64,000 nucleotides of DNA from Opitutia bacterium (GCA_002722545.1 PBMI01000067.1:1-64000); one strand, 5' to 3'; numbered from the stretch's first letter, positions 20,208-31,932 are shown. The notes: a model not told the origin generated them from the sequence alone. A program made the numbers and translations.

Positions 20208-23200
20208 ATGGCAATCAGGCCACCAAACATTTGCGTACGCGGAGCCCGCCACAACAACCTAAAGGGTGTCGACTTTGAACTTTCACCCGGCCAATTGGTC
20301 GTTCTCACTGGTTTAAGCGGCACCGGTAAATCAACGCTTCTCTTCGATGTACTCCACGCGGAAGGGCAACGAAAATACGTCGAAACTTTCAGTCCCTACG
20401 TACGGCAATTTTTAGAAACCTGTCCGAGGCCGGAGGTTGATTCAATCGAAAACGTTCGGCCATCCATTGCCGTCGAACAGAAAAATACCATTCGGAATTC
20501 TCGGTCGACCGTCGGAACAATGACCGAAATCTGTGATTATTTCAAAGTATGGTTTTCACAGGCAGCACGTCTCGTCGACCCTGCAAGCGGACAAACCGTT
20601 TGCTTTGAAACTCCTGACTCCCAAGCAAAAAGTCTTATTTCGAAACTTGCAGGTAAAAACATCGTCATTGGCTTCCTCGCCCGAAGACCATCTGCTTTGC
20701 AACACTCTCATTTCCTTCGTTTTCTCCACGATGGAGGTCATGTTCGGTCTCTTGAAAAGAATGCTTTTCACCGAATCGAAGATCTGATGGAAGAAGGGTG
20801 GGAGGGAGATTCGATCTTTGTGGTTACCGATCGTCTCGTCGCAGAAAGAAAAGGAAAGAGTAGACTCGTCGAGGCTGTAGCTACTGCGATTCGAGACGGT
20901 CACGGCATGGCTCAGGCGAGAGACCTGCGTGGCAATTTGATCAAGAATCTGCATGAAGGACTCCGCTCATCGGTCGACGGAAGGGAATTCAGCGCGCCGA
21001 CCCCATCTGCTTTTTCTTTCAATTCCTCGGTTGGAGCATGCCCGAAATGCAAAGGGTTTGGCCGAGTCATCGAGATAGATCCCAAATTAGTGATTCCCGA
21101 CGAGAACCTTCCTTTGGGAAAAGGGGCAATCAAGGCATTTTCTGGTAAAGTTTACGGCCACTGCCAAAGGGAGCTTGAAAATGCATGCTCGAGTACTGGC
21201 ATCAGCCTCACCAAACCATGGAGCGAATTACCGACGGTCGAGCGGGATTTCATTTGGAACGGAGACGAAGATTACGTCGAGGGCAACGGCAAATGGTACG
21301 GCATTCGAGCGTTCTTCGATTGGCTCCAAAAAAAGACCTACAAAATGCATGTCCGAGTTTACCTTTCCAGGTACCGCGGTTATTTCGAATGTCCGGACTG
21401 CTCGGGATCGAGACTAAAGGAGACATCCCTATTTTGGAAATGGAAATCATACACCTTGCCGGAATTATATGGACTCCCGGTTGATGAGTTGCTCTCGAAA
21501 ATCTCCCAGGTTTCTTTGTCGGGTGATCCGACCAATGATCTCCCCATAGAAAACATCAAATCCAGATTAGGGTATCTACAGCAAGTCGGATTAGGTTATC
21601 TCTCTCTAGACCGCTCGGCTCGAAGCCTTAGCGGAGGAGAAACCCAAAGAGTCAACCTAACGGCATGCCTCGGTTCGTCTCTGACGGACACCCTATTTGC
21701 CTTGGACGAACCCACGATCGGTCTTCATGGTCGGGATATAGAAAAACTCGTTGGTGTGCTGAGGGCTCTCGCAGACGCTGGCAACTGTGTGTGCGTCGTA
21801 GAGCACGACGAACAAGTTATTCGCTCGGCGGACAAGGTTATTGAAATAGGCCCAGAACCCGGTGTCATGGGAGGTTCAATTTCCTTTAACGGTACGGTTT
21901 CTCAATTAATCGGATCAAAGAAATCTTTGACGGGGAAATGGCTCGCCAAGAATCCCATGTCGAAGCGAGTTGTTAAAGAAAAGCGAGCTCCTATCTCCAC
22001 GAAGGGTTTCCTGCACTTGAAAGGGTTGAGCTGCCACAACGTAAAGAACCTGAACGCCAAGATTCCCTTGAACCGTTTCGTTTGCATAGCGGGTGTATCG
22101 GGCTCTGGAAAATCGACTCTTATGGAAGACCTCATCTACCGGAAAATGTCATCCGGAATGCACGGGACAGGCATCATGTCTGATCAAGAATTTTCAGAAA
22201 CCGTGATGATTGATCAAAGCTCCGTTGTGCGCACTCCGCGCTCCAATCCGGTTCTTTACTCGGATGCGTGGGGTCCGATCAAAGAAGCCTTTGGCCGTAC
22301 GGACGAAGCCAAGCGACTAGGTTTCTCGGCATCTGATTTTTCTTTCAATACCGGCAACGGTCGGTGCGAAGAATGTTCGGGTCTTGGCTACGAGATCGTC
22401 GAAATGCAATTTCTTTCGGACCTCCAAATTCCCTGTAGTCATTGCGAAGGGAAGCGCTTCAAGAATGAAATTCTGCAAATCAAACTCGACGGACTTTCAG
22501 TATCCGAAGTCCTTGACCTAACTGTTGACGAAGCTGCGAAAATCTTTCCGCACTTCCCCAAGACGAAAAGAAAACTGGAAGCCCTCGAGCAGGTCGGTCT
22601 CGGTTACCTGACCCTTGGACAGGCATTGAATACTTTGTCAGGTGGCGAATCTCAACGCCTTAAACTAGTCAAGTATCTCACCACGCTGAAAAAAGGCTCT
22701 TCACCTTCTTTGCTTCTTATCGACGAACCCACCACGGGATTGCACATGCAAGATGTTGAAAAGTTGCTTGCATGCCTGCGGGGTGTGATCCAGGCCGGGC
22801 ATTCTCTTTTGGTAGTCGAACACAACCGCCAAGTGTTGAAAGAGGCCGATTGGATCATCGAGTTGGGACCTGGAGCAGGAGAAAAGGGTGGACGAATCAT
22901 CGCTGAAGGAAGCCCTGTTGCCTTGATGAGAAAATCAACTCCCACCTCCAAAATCATGCAGGCTTCTTGCTTGAACAGTCGTTTGCAAGGGAGCAAAGAA
23001 ACATCTCGCGGAATTAGAAAACGAGAAGACTTGAGGATAATTGGGGCAAGGGAAAACAACCTCAAGAACCTCAGCGTTACTATTCCCGCCAACAAGTTCG
23101 TCGTTGTCACCGGTCCATCGGGTTCGGGAAAGTCATCTCTTGCGTTCGACGTTATTTTTGCGGAAGGCCAACGGCGCTTTATGGAATCAATGTCTTCCTA

Positions 23201-25631
23201 CGCCCGTCAATTCGTCAATCAACTCAGCAAACCTGAGATTGACTCGTTGTCCGGGATATCTCCAACAGTGGCAATCGAACAGCGGGTTACGCGTGGTAGT
23301 CGCAAATCGACTGTTGGTTCCACGACCGAGATTGCTCAGTTTCTAAGGCTTCTATATTCACGGCTCGGAATCCAATTGAGTACCTCGGATCAAGCCCACC
23401 TCACAAACAACACCGAAGACGAGGTAATGAACCGTATAAAATCCGGTTTCCTAGTCCATAAGCCATCCCCGAAAAAACCTTCGGCCCTTCTCTCTCCACT
23501 CATCACCAATCGCAAGGGGCATCACAAACCTATCGTGAATTGGGCTCGAGAAAAAGGCTATGCCGAGGTGAGATGCGATGGCAAAATCCTAGCTACCGAG
23601 GGTTTTGAAGGTCTTGATCGCTACCGCGAGCATAACGTGGAAGTTGTAACGCATAAGTGGACTTCAATCCCCTCCGATTCCGAGCTCGCAAAATCCGTTA
23701 GGCAAGCCCTTGATCTTGGTAAAGGACGATGCCTCGTGCTCCCGAAAGGAGAGGAAGAGAACTGGCATTCGACCTCACGAGTAGACCCCGCGACCGGAAA
23801 GGCCTATCCGGAAATAGAACCGGCCCTTCTTTCTTGGAATTCCCCAAAGGGTTGGTGCACTTTTTGCCGTGGCTACGGAAGGATCTATGAAAAACATAAG
23901 GATCATTTGCCGGCCAACGGCATATGGTGGAAACTTGAGGACGGAGATACCTGCCCCGAATGCAAGGGTGAAAGACTAAACGAAACAAGCAGAAACATTG
24001 TTCTGCATGGCCCGAAAGGCTTTCGGCTTTCACTACCCGAGGCTCTTCGACTAAGCCCTTCCGGCATCCTTTCTTTTCTCAAAAATTTAAAAGTGGAAAA
24101 AAAGCAAAAGCCAATTCTCGAAGCCATTCTCCCAGGAATTTTAGAACGATTGGGTTTTATGGAAAAAGTCGGTTTGGACTATTTGTCTTTGGACCGGGAG
24201 ACTTCATCACTCTCCGGAGGAGAGGCTCAAAGAATTCGTTTGGCCAGCCAACTCGGCTCAAACTTATCAGGCGTACTTTATGTTTTGGACGAACCTTCCA
24301 TCGGTCTTCACCCTGTAGACAATCAAAGGCTCATCGAATCTTTGCGTGAACTACAATCGAGGGGAAACTCTTTGGTCGTCGTAGAGCATGATCTTGAAAC
24401 CATCATGCAAGCGGACTATTTGATCGACATCGGCCCGGGAGCTGGTCGTGCCGGTGGAAAAATTGTCGGCAAGGGAAGTCCCGACAAAATAATGAAAAAC
24501 CCAAATTCGCCTACGGGAGCGCATTTGAAAAAAGGGGCCGATCATCCTACCCGTGGCAACTGGAGAAAAATCACTCAGAGCGCGAAGCCTGGCTGGTTAA
24601 AGCTTAGTGGTGTGAAATTTCGCAACTTGAAAGATTTGTCTGTCGGGTTTCCCATGCAAAGACTCACCGTTTGCTGCGGAGTCTCAGGTTCGGGAAAATC
24701 ATCTCTTGTCAGAGGAATTTTGTTAAAGGGCGTAAAAGAATCGATTTCAGCAGACGTAAAAACCCTTCGTAATCAGAATTTTCGATTAACGAATGGCAAC
24801 GCCTTCCATAAGGCCATCGAAGTAACCCAAAAGCCCATCGGCAAAACGCCAAGATCGACACCCGCAACCTATCTTGGGGTTTGGGATAAGATCAGATCCA
24901 TGATTTCTTCTCTTCCGGAAGCCAAGGCAAAAGGATTTTCTCCCAGTGATTTTTCATTCAACGTAAAGGGTGGAAGATGCGAAGCGTGCAAAGGGGCTGG
25001 TAAAATCAAAATGGAGATGAGCTTTCTCCCCAATTCTTACGTCCCTTGTGATGACTGTGGAGGAAAGAGATATCGTGAGGAAATTCTCAAGCTTAAATGG
25101 AAAGGAAAGAATATTGCCGAAATTCTTGAACTCACTTTCCAAGATGCATCCATGTTCTTTAAATTTGATCATTATCTTGAGTCCACCTTCTCGTTGATGG
25201 TCGAAACTGGTCTGGGTTACCTGAAACTTGGGCAACCTTCTCCGACTTTGTCGGGAGGGGAAGCCCAAAGGCTCAAACTATCCGCCGAACTTGCAACGGG
25301 AATCGACAAAGGCAAACATGGATATCGAGCCGTTAAAAAACCAAACCTTTACATCTTGGAAGAACCAACCATTGGACTTCATCCAACCGACACCAAAAGA
25401 CTTATTCATTTACTTCACCGTTTGGTGGAAGAAAATAATACTGTAGTTGTGATCGAGCACGACGTCGAAGTCATCGCAGAGGCTGACCATGTCATCGAAC
25501 TTGGACCACTGGGTGGAGAAAAAGGTGGTCGAATTCTTCACACTGGAAGCGTCCTTGACGCACTCGCGAATAAAAAGTGCAAGACAGCTCCTTTTCTCAA
25601 GAGTATCGTAACTACGCCAAAAAACGAATGA
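20208..25631 (+). CDS. uvrA: Double-length excinuclease ABC subunit A (two tandem UvrA units, four ABC ATPase modules)
   Basis: Four Walker A motifs ([36 protein letters not shown]), four LSGGE signatures and four paired CxxC zinc modules. Confidence 0.95.
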   Translation: MAIRPPNICVRGARHNNLKGVDFELSPGQLVVLTGLSGTGKSTLLFDVLHAEGQRKYVETFSPYVRQFLETCPRPEVDSIENVRPSIAVEQKNTIRNSRSTVGTMTEICDYFKVWFSQAARLVDPASGQTVCFETPDSQAKSLISKLAGKNIVIGFLARRPSALQHSHFLRFLHDGGHVRSLEKNAFHRIEDLMEEGWEGDSIFVVTDRLVAERKGKSRLVEAVATAIRDGHGMAQARDLRGNLIKNLHEGLRSSVDGREFSAPTPSAFSFNSSVGACPKCKGFGRVIEIDPKLVIPDENLPLGKGAIKAFSGKVYGHCQRELENACSSTGISLTKPWSELPTVERDFIWNGDEDYVEGNGKWYGIRAFFDWLQKKTYKMHVRVYLSRYRGYFECPDCSGSRLKETSLFWKWKSYTLPELYGLPVDELLSKISQVSLSGDPTNDLPIENIKSRLGYLQQVGLGYLSLDRSARSLSGGETQRVNLTACLGSSLTDTLFALDEPTIGLHGRDIEKLVGVLRALADAGNCVCVVEHDEQVIRSADKVIEIGPEPGVMGGSISFNGTVSQLIGSKKSLTGKWLAKNPMSKRVVKEKRAPISTKGFLHLKGLSCHNVKNLNAKIPLNRFVCIAGVSGSGKSTLMEDLIYRKMSSGMHGTGIMSDQEFSETVMIDQSSVVRTPRSNPVLYSDAWGPIKEAFGRTDEAKRLGFSASDFSFNTGNGRCEECSGLGYEIVEMQFLSDLQIPCSHCEGKRFKNEILQIKLDGLSVSEVLDLTVDEAAKIFPHFPKTKRKLEALEQVGLGYLTLGQALNTLSGGESQRLKLVKYLTTLKKGSSPSLLLIDEPTTGLHMQDVEKLLACLRGVIQAGHSLLVVEHNRQVLKEADWIIELGPGAGEKGGRIIAEGSPVALMRKSTPTSKIMQASCLNSRLQGSKETSRGIRKREDLRIIGARENNLKNLSVTIPANKFVVVTGPSGSGKSSLAFDVIFAEGQRRFMESMSSYARQFVNQLSKPEIDSLSGISPTVAIEQRVTRGSRKSTVGSTTEIAQFLRLLYSRLGIQLSTSDQAHLTNNTEDEVMNRIKSGFLVHKPSPKKPSALLSPLITNRKGHHKPIVNWAREKGYAEVRCDGKILATEGFEGLDRYREHNVEVVTHKWTSIPSDSELAKSVRQALDLGKGRCLVLPKGEEENWHSTSRVDPATGKAYPEIEPALLSWNSPKGWCTFCRGYGRIYEKHKDHLPANGIWWKLEDGDTCPECKGERLNETSRNIVLHGPKGFRLSLPEALRLSPSGILSFLKNLKVEKKQKPILEAILPGILERLGFMEKVGLDYLSLDRETSSLSGGEAQRIRLASQLGSNLSGVLYVLDEPSIGLHPVDNQRLIESLRELQSRGNSLVVVEHDLETIMQADYLIDIGPGAGRAGGKIVGKGSPDKIMKNPNSPTGAHLKKGADHPTRGNWRKITQSAKPGWLKLSGVKFRNLKDLSVGFPMQRLTVCCGVSGSGKSSLVRGILLKGVKESISADVKTLRNQNFRLTNGNAFHKAIEVTQKPIGKTPRSTPATYLGVWDKIRSMISSLPEAKAKGFSPSDFSFNVKGGRCEACKGAGKIKMEMSFLPNSYVPCDDCGGKRYREEILKLKWKGKNIAEILELTFQDASMFFKFDHYLESTFSLMVETGLGYLKLGQPSPTLSGGEAQRLKLSAELATGIDKGKHGYRAVKKPNLYILEEPTIGLHPTDTKRLIHLLHRLVEENNTVVVIEHDVEVIAEADHVIELGPLGGEKGGRILHTGSVLDALANKKCKTAPFLKSIVTTPKNE

Positions 25632-26799
25632 ACGTTTTCTTTCCCGCTTTGATAACCAATTCTTCGGAAGCGGAAAGTTTGTTAACCCGCTCCTCGCAGT
25701 CATCCTTTTTTTCTCCATTTAATTTTATCGCACCCTGCTTAAAAAGTCTTCTAATCTGTCCTTTTGAATCAAATATTTCAGTCGAGGACATAATGTTCAA
25801 TAAGGTTTGAGATTCACTATCCAAAGACAATTCGCTCAGCTTGAAAGTCTTCATTTCTTCAGGCGTTTCCCCTTTGGTAAAAACCTGACCGAAGGACGAT
25901 AATTCTTTTTGCGCAATCGCATCCTCAAAGAAAAGAGCGGTCAATTCGCGAGCTAAACTTTTCTTTGCATCCATTGGGTGAAGATTCTTCAATTCAAGCA
26001 TCTCATCCCCTGATTTCAGTAACAATAATTCAAAATAGCTCCACATCACGTCATCCGTTATTGACATGACTTTCCCAAAAATATCTTTCGATGAATCATT
26101 GAAGGCAATGTAGTTGTCGTAACTCTTGGACATTTTCCTGCTACCGTCCAACCCCACAAGCAAAGGCATGGTAAGAACCGCTTGCGGAGAATGACCTTTT
26201 TCCTTCTGAAGATTCCGACCTACGAGCATGTTGAAGAGTTGATCGCTTCCCCCAAGCTCAACGTCTGACTCGAGAACGATCGAGTCGTATCCTTGAATCA
26301 ATGGATACATGAACTCGACCATTGAAATCGGTTGATTCGATCGGAATCGTTTTTCGAAGTCATCCCTTTCAAGCATACGGGCAACCGTCATTTTCCGTGA
26401 AAGATTCAATGCATCGGCAAAAGACATGGAAGCAAACCACTCGCTGTTTTTTCTAACCGTTGTTTTTTCCGGATCGAGAATGCGAAAAGCCTGATCCAGG
26501 TAAGTTTTGGCATTTTCATTAACCTCGGCTTCGGTCAACTCGGGTCTCAGTTCGGAGCGACCACTCGGATCCCCGATTCGCGCTGTGTAGTCCCCGATCA
26601 GCAAAATCGCTTCATGCCCAGCGTCCTGAAATTGCTTGAGTTTGTTGAAAACAACAAGATGACCAAAGGTAAGGTCGGGTCTTGTAGGGTCGACGCCGAA
26701 CTTCACTTTGAGCTTTCGGTCGGCGGCAAGTCTTTCTCCGAGTTCCTCCTCACCAATTGCGACCTCCGTATTGTTCAGTAATTCTTCAAGTTTCATCGG
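25612..26799 (-). CDS. tyrS: Tyrosyl-tRNA synthetase
   Basis: KFGVDPTRPDLTFGHLVVFNKLKQFQDAGH; PLLVGLDGSRKMSKSYDNYIAF; C-terminal S4 domain; start placed at MKLEELLNNTE. Confidence 0.94.
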   Translation of the reverse strand, partial: PMKLEELLNNTEVAIGEEELGERLAADRKLKVKFGVDPTRPDLTFGHLVVFNKLKQFQDAGHEAILLIGDYTARIGDPSGRSELRPELTEAEVNENAKTYLDQAFRILDPEKTTVRKNSEWFASMSFADALNLSRKMTVARMLERDDFEKRFRSNQPISMVEFMYPLIQGYDSIVLESDVELGGSDQLFNMLVGRNLQKEKGHSPQAVLTMPLLVGLDGSRKMSKSYDNYIAFNDSSKDIFGKVMSITDDVMWSYFELLLLKSGDEMLELKNLHPMDAKKSLARELTALFFEDAIAQKELSSFGQVFTKGETPEEMKTFKLSELSLDSESQTLLNIMSSTEIFDSKGQIRRLFKQGAIKLNGEKKDDCEERVNKLSASEELVIKAGKKTFIRFLA

Positions 26800-26970
26800 A
26801 ATGGCATAATAAACCACCCTTGTATAAACAAATCGATGATTCTTCGAGCCAAGAATTACCTTTCTTCCCTTCAGGGAAAGGATTCCGCTTGCTTTCGAGG
26901 TCAGGAGCGTTACCAAATTTATCAACAAACAATCCCCTGACCAGCACAATCCCTCAAATTAGGAACCAAC

Positions 26971-27441
26971 ATGATTTTATCCACCGGCGTTGATGCGCCA
27001 AATTTTACTCTTAAGACAAAAAACGCAGAAGGCTTGCAGGACGTGGAACTTTCCAGTTTCAAGGGCGAAAAGAAGGTGGTCCTCCTTTTCTTTCCCTTTG
27101 CATTCACTGGTGTGTGCACGGAAGAAACCTGCTCGATTCGCGACGATCTTTCCGCATACGAGGATTTGGACGCTCAAGTCTTGGGCATTAGTGTCGACAG
27201 TCCATTCGCTCAGGAAGCAATGGCCCTGAAAGAAGGTTTGAATTTCCCTCTCCTGAGTGACTTCAACAAAGCGGTGTCCAAGGAGTACGGTGTTCTCTAC
27301 GAAGATTTCATTGGTTTCGAAGGCGTTTCCAAAAGATCGGCTTTTGTGGTCTCCAAAGATGGGAAGGTTTCCTTCTCCTGGTCCTCCGACGATCCGAAAC
27401 AATTGCCTGACTTCGATGCGATCAAAAACGCCCTTCGCTAA
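26971..27441 (+). CDS. Peroxiredoxin (AhpC/TSA, AhpE-like)
   Basis: VVLLFFPFAFTGVCTEETCSIRDDLSAYEDLDAQVLGISVDSPFAQ. Confidence 0.9.
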   Translation: MILSTGVDAPNFTLKTKNAEGLQDVELSSFKGEKKVVLLFFPFAFTGVCTEETCSIRDDLSAYEDLDAQVLGISVDSPFAQEAMALKEGLNFPLLSDFNKAVSKEYGVLYEDFIGFEGVSKRSAFVVSKDGKVSFSWSSDDPKQLPDFDAIKNALR

Positions 27442-27684
27442 AGCGAGGTATTCCGCGACCAAATTTTTGTCGAATGCAAGACCAATTGGCCTCTAATACT
27501 ATGGCTTCGGACACAAAGTTTACTAGAAAAAGTTTTTGCCTAAAGACCCAAACAAAACTGCAGCAGCACCGTTCTCATTTGCCCACAGGTATCCATAATG
27601 AGTCGGAATTCTCATCGAGACACTTTACAAGGGAAATTGCTACCAAAACCTCCTGATAAGGGATCATTCTCAGGGAATCACAAC

Positions 27685-28188
27685 ATGAACAAAGAATCCC
27701 ATTACCGCGTTCATGTTACCCCTGAGAACGCTTTCGTCCGAGTATTTCGGAAAGCATCCTATTTGAATTGCGGTCCACTTCGTTCTTTCTTCGAAGAGTC
27801 CATGGTGGAAGGCCGACGCAATTATATCGTCGATTTTCAGGATTGCAGCAGTATGGATAGCACTTTTTTGGGAATACTCGTCGGTTTGGCTCTAAAACTA
27901 AGGAAATTCGAGGACGAAGGATACCTCACACTCCTAAACCTCCGGGGAAGAAACTTGGAAACCGTCCAAAATTTGGGAATTCACAAAATTGCCGAAATCA
28001 GTTCCGAAGAATCACCCTCCGACCTGCATGAACTAGACAATTTGAAAAATGGAGCGCAGGGTGGTGCGGCATGTTCCGAAACCATTTACCAAGCCCACAA
28101 GACTCTCATGGAACTCAATGAGAAGAATGCACGAATGTTCTGTGACGTGGTAAACTTTCTCGACCGGCAAAAGGAAGATTCCGCTTAA
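27685..28188 (+). CDS. STAS-domain anti-anti-sigma factor-like protein
   Basis: NYIVDFQDCSSMDSTFLGILVGLALKLRKFEDEGYLTLLNLRGRNLETVQNLGIHKI; conserved Ser in MDST. Confidence 0.83.
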   Translation: MNKESHYRVHVTPENAFVRVFRKASYLNCGPLRSFFEESMVEGRRNYIVDFQDCSSMDSTFLGILVGLALKLRKFEDEGYLTLLNLRGRNLETVQNLGIHKIAEISSEESPSDLHELDNLKNGAQGGAACSETIYQAHKTLMELNEKNARMFCDVVNFLDRQKEDSA

Positions 28189-28205
28189 GCGGCCTCTCGT
28201 TTTTG

Positions 28206-29651
28206 ATGAATGTGTTTCTATTCCTGCTTGCCGGAGCGACCGTAGGTATCTTAGGCCTTTTGTATTTTGGGAAAATATCCAAGAGGAAAATATCGGATCT
28301 GCGAGATGAGAAGATTCGCTTGCAGAAGGAAAAGGAAATTATCGTAGAATTCATGCATAACCTGGCCGTCGCCATCGGTGAAGGCGTAGCTCGGAAGGAC
28401 CTTTACCATCGTATCGTGCATACCGCAGTGATGACCACAGGCGCCATGAGTGCTTGCGTCTATGAAAAACTCGAGAATGGGAAACTCAGAGGAATTGCAA
28501 CGGAAGGGCTTTTCCCTCCCCAGCGACGAATGAAGGAATCACTCGGTGATGAAGCTTCTACAAGAGCGAGCTTTCTCGAGAAAATTCTCAGTTCGGAAAT
28601 TCTGGAAGAAGAGGAGGGAATCGTCGGGGAAGTGGCAAAGACGGGAAAACCGGTTTTTGTCGGCAACGCCCAATCCGATCCGAGGATCGTCAAACATCCG
28701 GACCCGGCTCTTGCCGTTCGCTCCATGGTATATTCTCCTCTCATTCACGATGATTCGATCTTGGGTGTTTTGGTCGTCGCGAATCCATCCAGCGGTCTCA
28801 CTTTCTCGGAAATGGATTTGTCCCTCGTTAACTCCTTGGCCGAACAGGCTGCACTGGCGATCAAGAATTCCGACGCGATGAATTTGCGACTTGAAAAATC
28901 AAGGATGGATTCGGATCTCGGATTGGCAAAGGAAGTCCAAGAGCTTTTTTTAGCCCAAAAATCTCCTGAGTCCAAAGGTTTGGAGGCCGACGCTCAATAT
29001 TTGCCTTCATCTCAAGTAGGGGGTGACTTCTATGATTTTTACAAGCTTTCTCCCACCAAGTTCGGAGTTTGCATTGCCGATGTCTCGGGAAAGGGCGTAC
29101 CCGCATCTCTTCTTATGGCTTTGTGCCAAACCAACCTCCGCCACTATGTAAACAAAACTAGATCTCCTGCCACCGTTTTGAAGAAACTAAACTTGGATTT
29201 GGAAAAACGCATAAGGGAAGATATGTTCATCACCCTTTTCCTCGCCATTATCGATACGCAAACCAATACCGCCACCTATGCTCGGGCAGGACACGAACCT
29301 GCTCTTTTGGCCAAGCAAGGGGAAGACGACGAAATTTCCATAGAAAAACTTCATGGGAACGGAATGGCTTTGGGAATGGTGCCCGCGGATTTCTTCGATG
29401 AAACCATCGAGGACAAAGTCATTCCTTTTGAGAAAGGAAACGTCATGGTTTTGTTTACAGATGGGGTAACGGAAGCCGAAAACGAGGAGCGGGAAGAATT
29501 TGGACAAGCACGACTTTGTAAACGGCTTGCGTCTAGAATCCTTTTGAAGCCCAACGAATTCAATCGAAGGTTGCTTTCCGACCTAGATGAATATTCTTCC
29601 GCTTCTTACGAGAGAGACGACGTCACCATCGTCACCCTGAAAAGAGTCTAA
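28206..29651 (+). CDS. GAF-domain PP2C/SpoIIE-type serine phosphatase (RsbU-like), membrane-anchored
   Basis: N-terminal TM segment; GAF-like region; QVGGDFYDFYKLSPTKFGVCIADVSGKGVPASLLMA; VMVLFTDGVTEAENEEREEFGQARL. Confidence 0.9.
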   Translation: MNVFLFLLAGATVGILGLLYFGKISKRKISDLRDEKIRLQKEKEIIVEFMHNLAVAIGEGVARKDLYHRIVHTAVMTTGAMSACVYEKLENGKLRGIATEGLFPPQRRMKESLGDEASTRASFLEKILSSEILEEEEGIVGEVAKTGKPVFVGNAQSDPRIVKHPDPALAVRSMVYSPLIHDDSILGVLVVANPSSGLTFSEMDLSLVNSLAEQAALAIKNSDAMNLRLEKSRMDSDLGLAKEVQELFLAQKSPESKGLEADAQYLPSSQVGGDFYDFYKLSPTKFGVCIADVSGKGVPASLLMALCQTNLRHYVNKTRSPATVLKKLNLDLEKRIREDMFITLFLAIIDTQTNTATYARAGHEPALLAKQGEDDEISIEKLHGNGMALGMVPADFFDETIEDKVIPFEKGNVMVLFTDGVTEAENEEREEFGQARLCKRLASRILLKPNEFNRRLLSDLDEYSSASYERDDVTIVTLKRV

Positions 29652-29661
29652 GACCAAAGTG

Positions 29662-30156
29662 TCAATCGAGCTTACCTTCGTCGAAATCAATCACGTCTGC
29701 AAAGCAACGGAGGTCGTCTCGGGCTCCTGCCCCAAGATCCACCTTGATTTCCTCAAGTTTATCAAGCGCCATGTCCGACATCCCCATTTGGACTACTTTT
29801 CGATTCCAAATATGAACCTTGAGATCCTTCGGGAACACACCAAGAAGTTTTTCGTCAAGCTGGATTTTCGTAGAGCTTTCCTTGACGCAATCAACGATCA
29901 CATCCGGATCAACTCCAAGATGAAGGCAAAGAAAGCCATCGAATCCCTTGGTGAAGTTTCTTTGGTAACTGGCGGGCAATTTCCCCTCAAGGTGCTTTTG
30001 AATCTTTGCCAAAAAGCGGGGCAGATGAAGAAGTCCACATGCATGAGGTTGATAGGGAGAAGGTAAATCGAGGAGAATTGCTCCTGTTGGGCCTTCGGTA
30101 ATATTGTCGTCGATGTTTGTCAAAATGAAGAAATTCGGTTTTGTAAGAATGTTCAT
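29662..30156 (-). CDS. DUF5069-like protein
   Basis: LHLPRFLAKIQKHLEGKLPASYQRNFTKGFDGFLCLHLGVDPDVIVDCV resembles DUF5069; start may lie further downstream. Confidence 0.6.
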   Translation of the reverse strand: MNILTKPNFFILTNIDDNITEGPTGAILLDLPSPYQPHACGLLHLPRFLAKIQKHLEGKLPASYQRNFTKGFDGFLCLHLGVDPDVIVDCVKESSTKIQLDEKLLGVFPKDLKVHIWNRKVVQMGMSDMALDKLEEIKVDLGAGARDDLRCFADVIDFDEGKLD

Positions 30157-30164
30157 TAACCATT

Positions 30165-31931
30165 GTGAAAGAAAGTAAAAACAAAAAAGTTATCACAAGG
30201 GTAAGTATATACCTCCTCGAGCATAAGTTTCTTTTTGGACTTACGCTTTCCTTGGCCTGCGGTATGACGCTTCTTTCCGTTTCCGTTCCTTCCGTGATTC
30301 AAAAAGTGCTGGATGAAATTTTCAATGAAGGACTTGGTGAGGGCGGTTTCTTGGCACGAGGTCTTGGATTGATTGCCTGCCTGTTCCTTCTCAAGGAAAC
30401 CCTCAATTGCTTTCGAATTCGGGTTAACAACAAGTTGGAGCAAAAGGTTATCTTCAAGCTTCGCAAGGACTTGCACGACAAGTTACTCAATTTGCCCATC
30501 AGTTTTTACGATCGGCGAAAGAGTGGAGACATTTCTTCACGAGTAGTGGAGGACGTACAAAGCGTGGAGCGAGCTATCTTGGATGGGACAGAGCAAGGGG
30601 TCGTTGCCGTCCTGACCTTGATCGGGGTTACGATCATGATGTTCTTTCAGGAGCCTCGCTTGGCTTTTTTGGTTTTTTTGCCATTGCCCGTTCTTGCCGT
30701 CATGGCCTTTCGCTATTCAAAGGTTTCCAAACGGAATTGGCGTTTGGTCCGCGAAGCTTCGGGTGATCTTAACTCTATTTTGGTCGAAGACATTCAAGGC
30801 AATAGGCTCATTCACGCCTTCGCCCTGCAAAAAAGAGAACAATCTCGGTTCCATAAAATTGGCAAAGAAGTCGAGAGGAGATCCCTTCAAGCTATGTACC
30901 GATGGTCGATACAAGGCCCGGGTGCAAGTTTCACTTCCTCTCTTGGTATCCTCGCCGTCGTGGGAATGGGCGCTTACCTTCTTGAAACGGACGCCAATTT
31001 CACTACAGGTCAATTTTTCGCCTTTCTTCTTTATGCAAACATGTTTTATGAGCCAGTCAGGCAATTGGTGTCGATCAATAACTTGGTATCTGCCGGCAAA
31101 GCTTCAGGTGAGCGGGTCTTTGAGATTCTAGATGCGGACGTACAAATCCAAAACCCCTCCCAAGCAACTCCTTTCCCTTGCTCCGACCACTCCATTGTCT
31201 TCGATTCAGTTTCTTTTTCGTACGATACCAGGGCTTCCATTGTAACGGATTTGGACTTTAGCCTTCAGCACGGTTCCACTACTGCATTGGTCGGACCCAC
31301 CGGTGCAGGCAAAAGTACCGTAGCCAACCTCATCTTGAGATACTACGATGTCGAGGAAGGTGCGGTTCGGATTGGTGATACGGACGTTCGTGATCTTCGA
31401 CTCAAAGATTTGAGGTCCCAAATCGGCATGGTTTCACAAGATCCTTTTCTATTTGATGCATCCGTTAAGGAAAACCTTTTGCTTGCCGAACCAACGGCCC
31501 TTGAATCGGACCTGCAAAATGCGCTTGAGGTCGCCCATGCATGGAATTTCGTAAAGAAGCTGCCGGACGGATGGGATACGCTGATTGGGGAGAAAGGCGT
31601 TCGCCTGAGCATGGGTGAAAAACAGAGGCTCACTTTAGCTCGGGCCATACTCAAAGCTCCGCCGATCGTAATTTTGGATGAGGCCACCTCAAGCGTGGAC
31701 GTTGAAACCGAAAGAGGTATTCAAAACGCTTTGGCCACCCTGACGAAAGATCGAACGACCTTAGTCATCGCTCATAGGCTCAGTACCGTAAGGGACGCCG
31801 ATAAGATCATATTTCTTGAGAAAGGAAAAATTATCGAGCAAGGCAGCCACAACCAACTCGTTGGCCTGAACGGAGCTTACGCTAAGTTTTGCAAGTACCA
31901 GGAAAATTTCATACCCGAAAAAACAAACTGA
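30165..31931 (+). CDS. ABC transporter, ATP-binding/permease fusion (MsbA-like exporter)
   Basis: TM domain followed by VGPTGAGKSTVANLILRYYD, MGEKQRLTLARAILKAPPIVILDEATSSVDVETE; GTG start. Confidence 0.9.
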   Translation: MKESKNKKVITRVSIYLLEHKFLFGLTLSLACGMTLLSVSVPSVIQKVLDEIFNEGLGEGGFLARGLGLIACLFLLKETLNCFRIRVNNKLEQKVIFKLRKDLHDKLLNLPISFYDRRKSGDISSRVVEDVQSVERAILDGTEQGVVAVLTLIGVTIMMFFQEPRLAFLVFLPLPVLAVMAFRYSKVSKRNWRLVREASGDLNSILVEDIQGNRLIHAFALQKREQSRFHKIGKEVERRSLQAMYRWSIQGPGASFTSSLGILAVVGMGAYLLETDANFTTGQFFAFLLYANMFYEPVRQLVSINNLVSAGKASGERVFEILDADVQIQNPSQATPFPCSDHSIVFDSVSFSYDTRASIVTDLDFSLQHGSTTALVGPTGAGKSTVANLILRYYDVEEGAVRIGDTDVRDLRLKDLRSQIGMVSQDPFLFDASVKENLLLAEPTALESDLQNALEVAHAWNFVKKLPDGWDTLIGEKGVRLSMGEKQRLTLARAILKAPPIVILDEATSSVDVETERGIQNALATLTKDRTTLVIAHRLSTVRDADKIIFLEKGKIIEQGSHNQLVGLNGAYAKFCKYQENFIPEKTN

Positions 31932-31932
31932 A

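Noticed and set aside
27442-27684. 243-bp gap between peroxiredoxin and STAS genes as a possible small RNA or riboswitch
   Set aside because: No convincing stem-loops or known riboswitch motif seen by eye; short ORFs there are not convincing.
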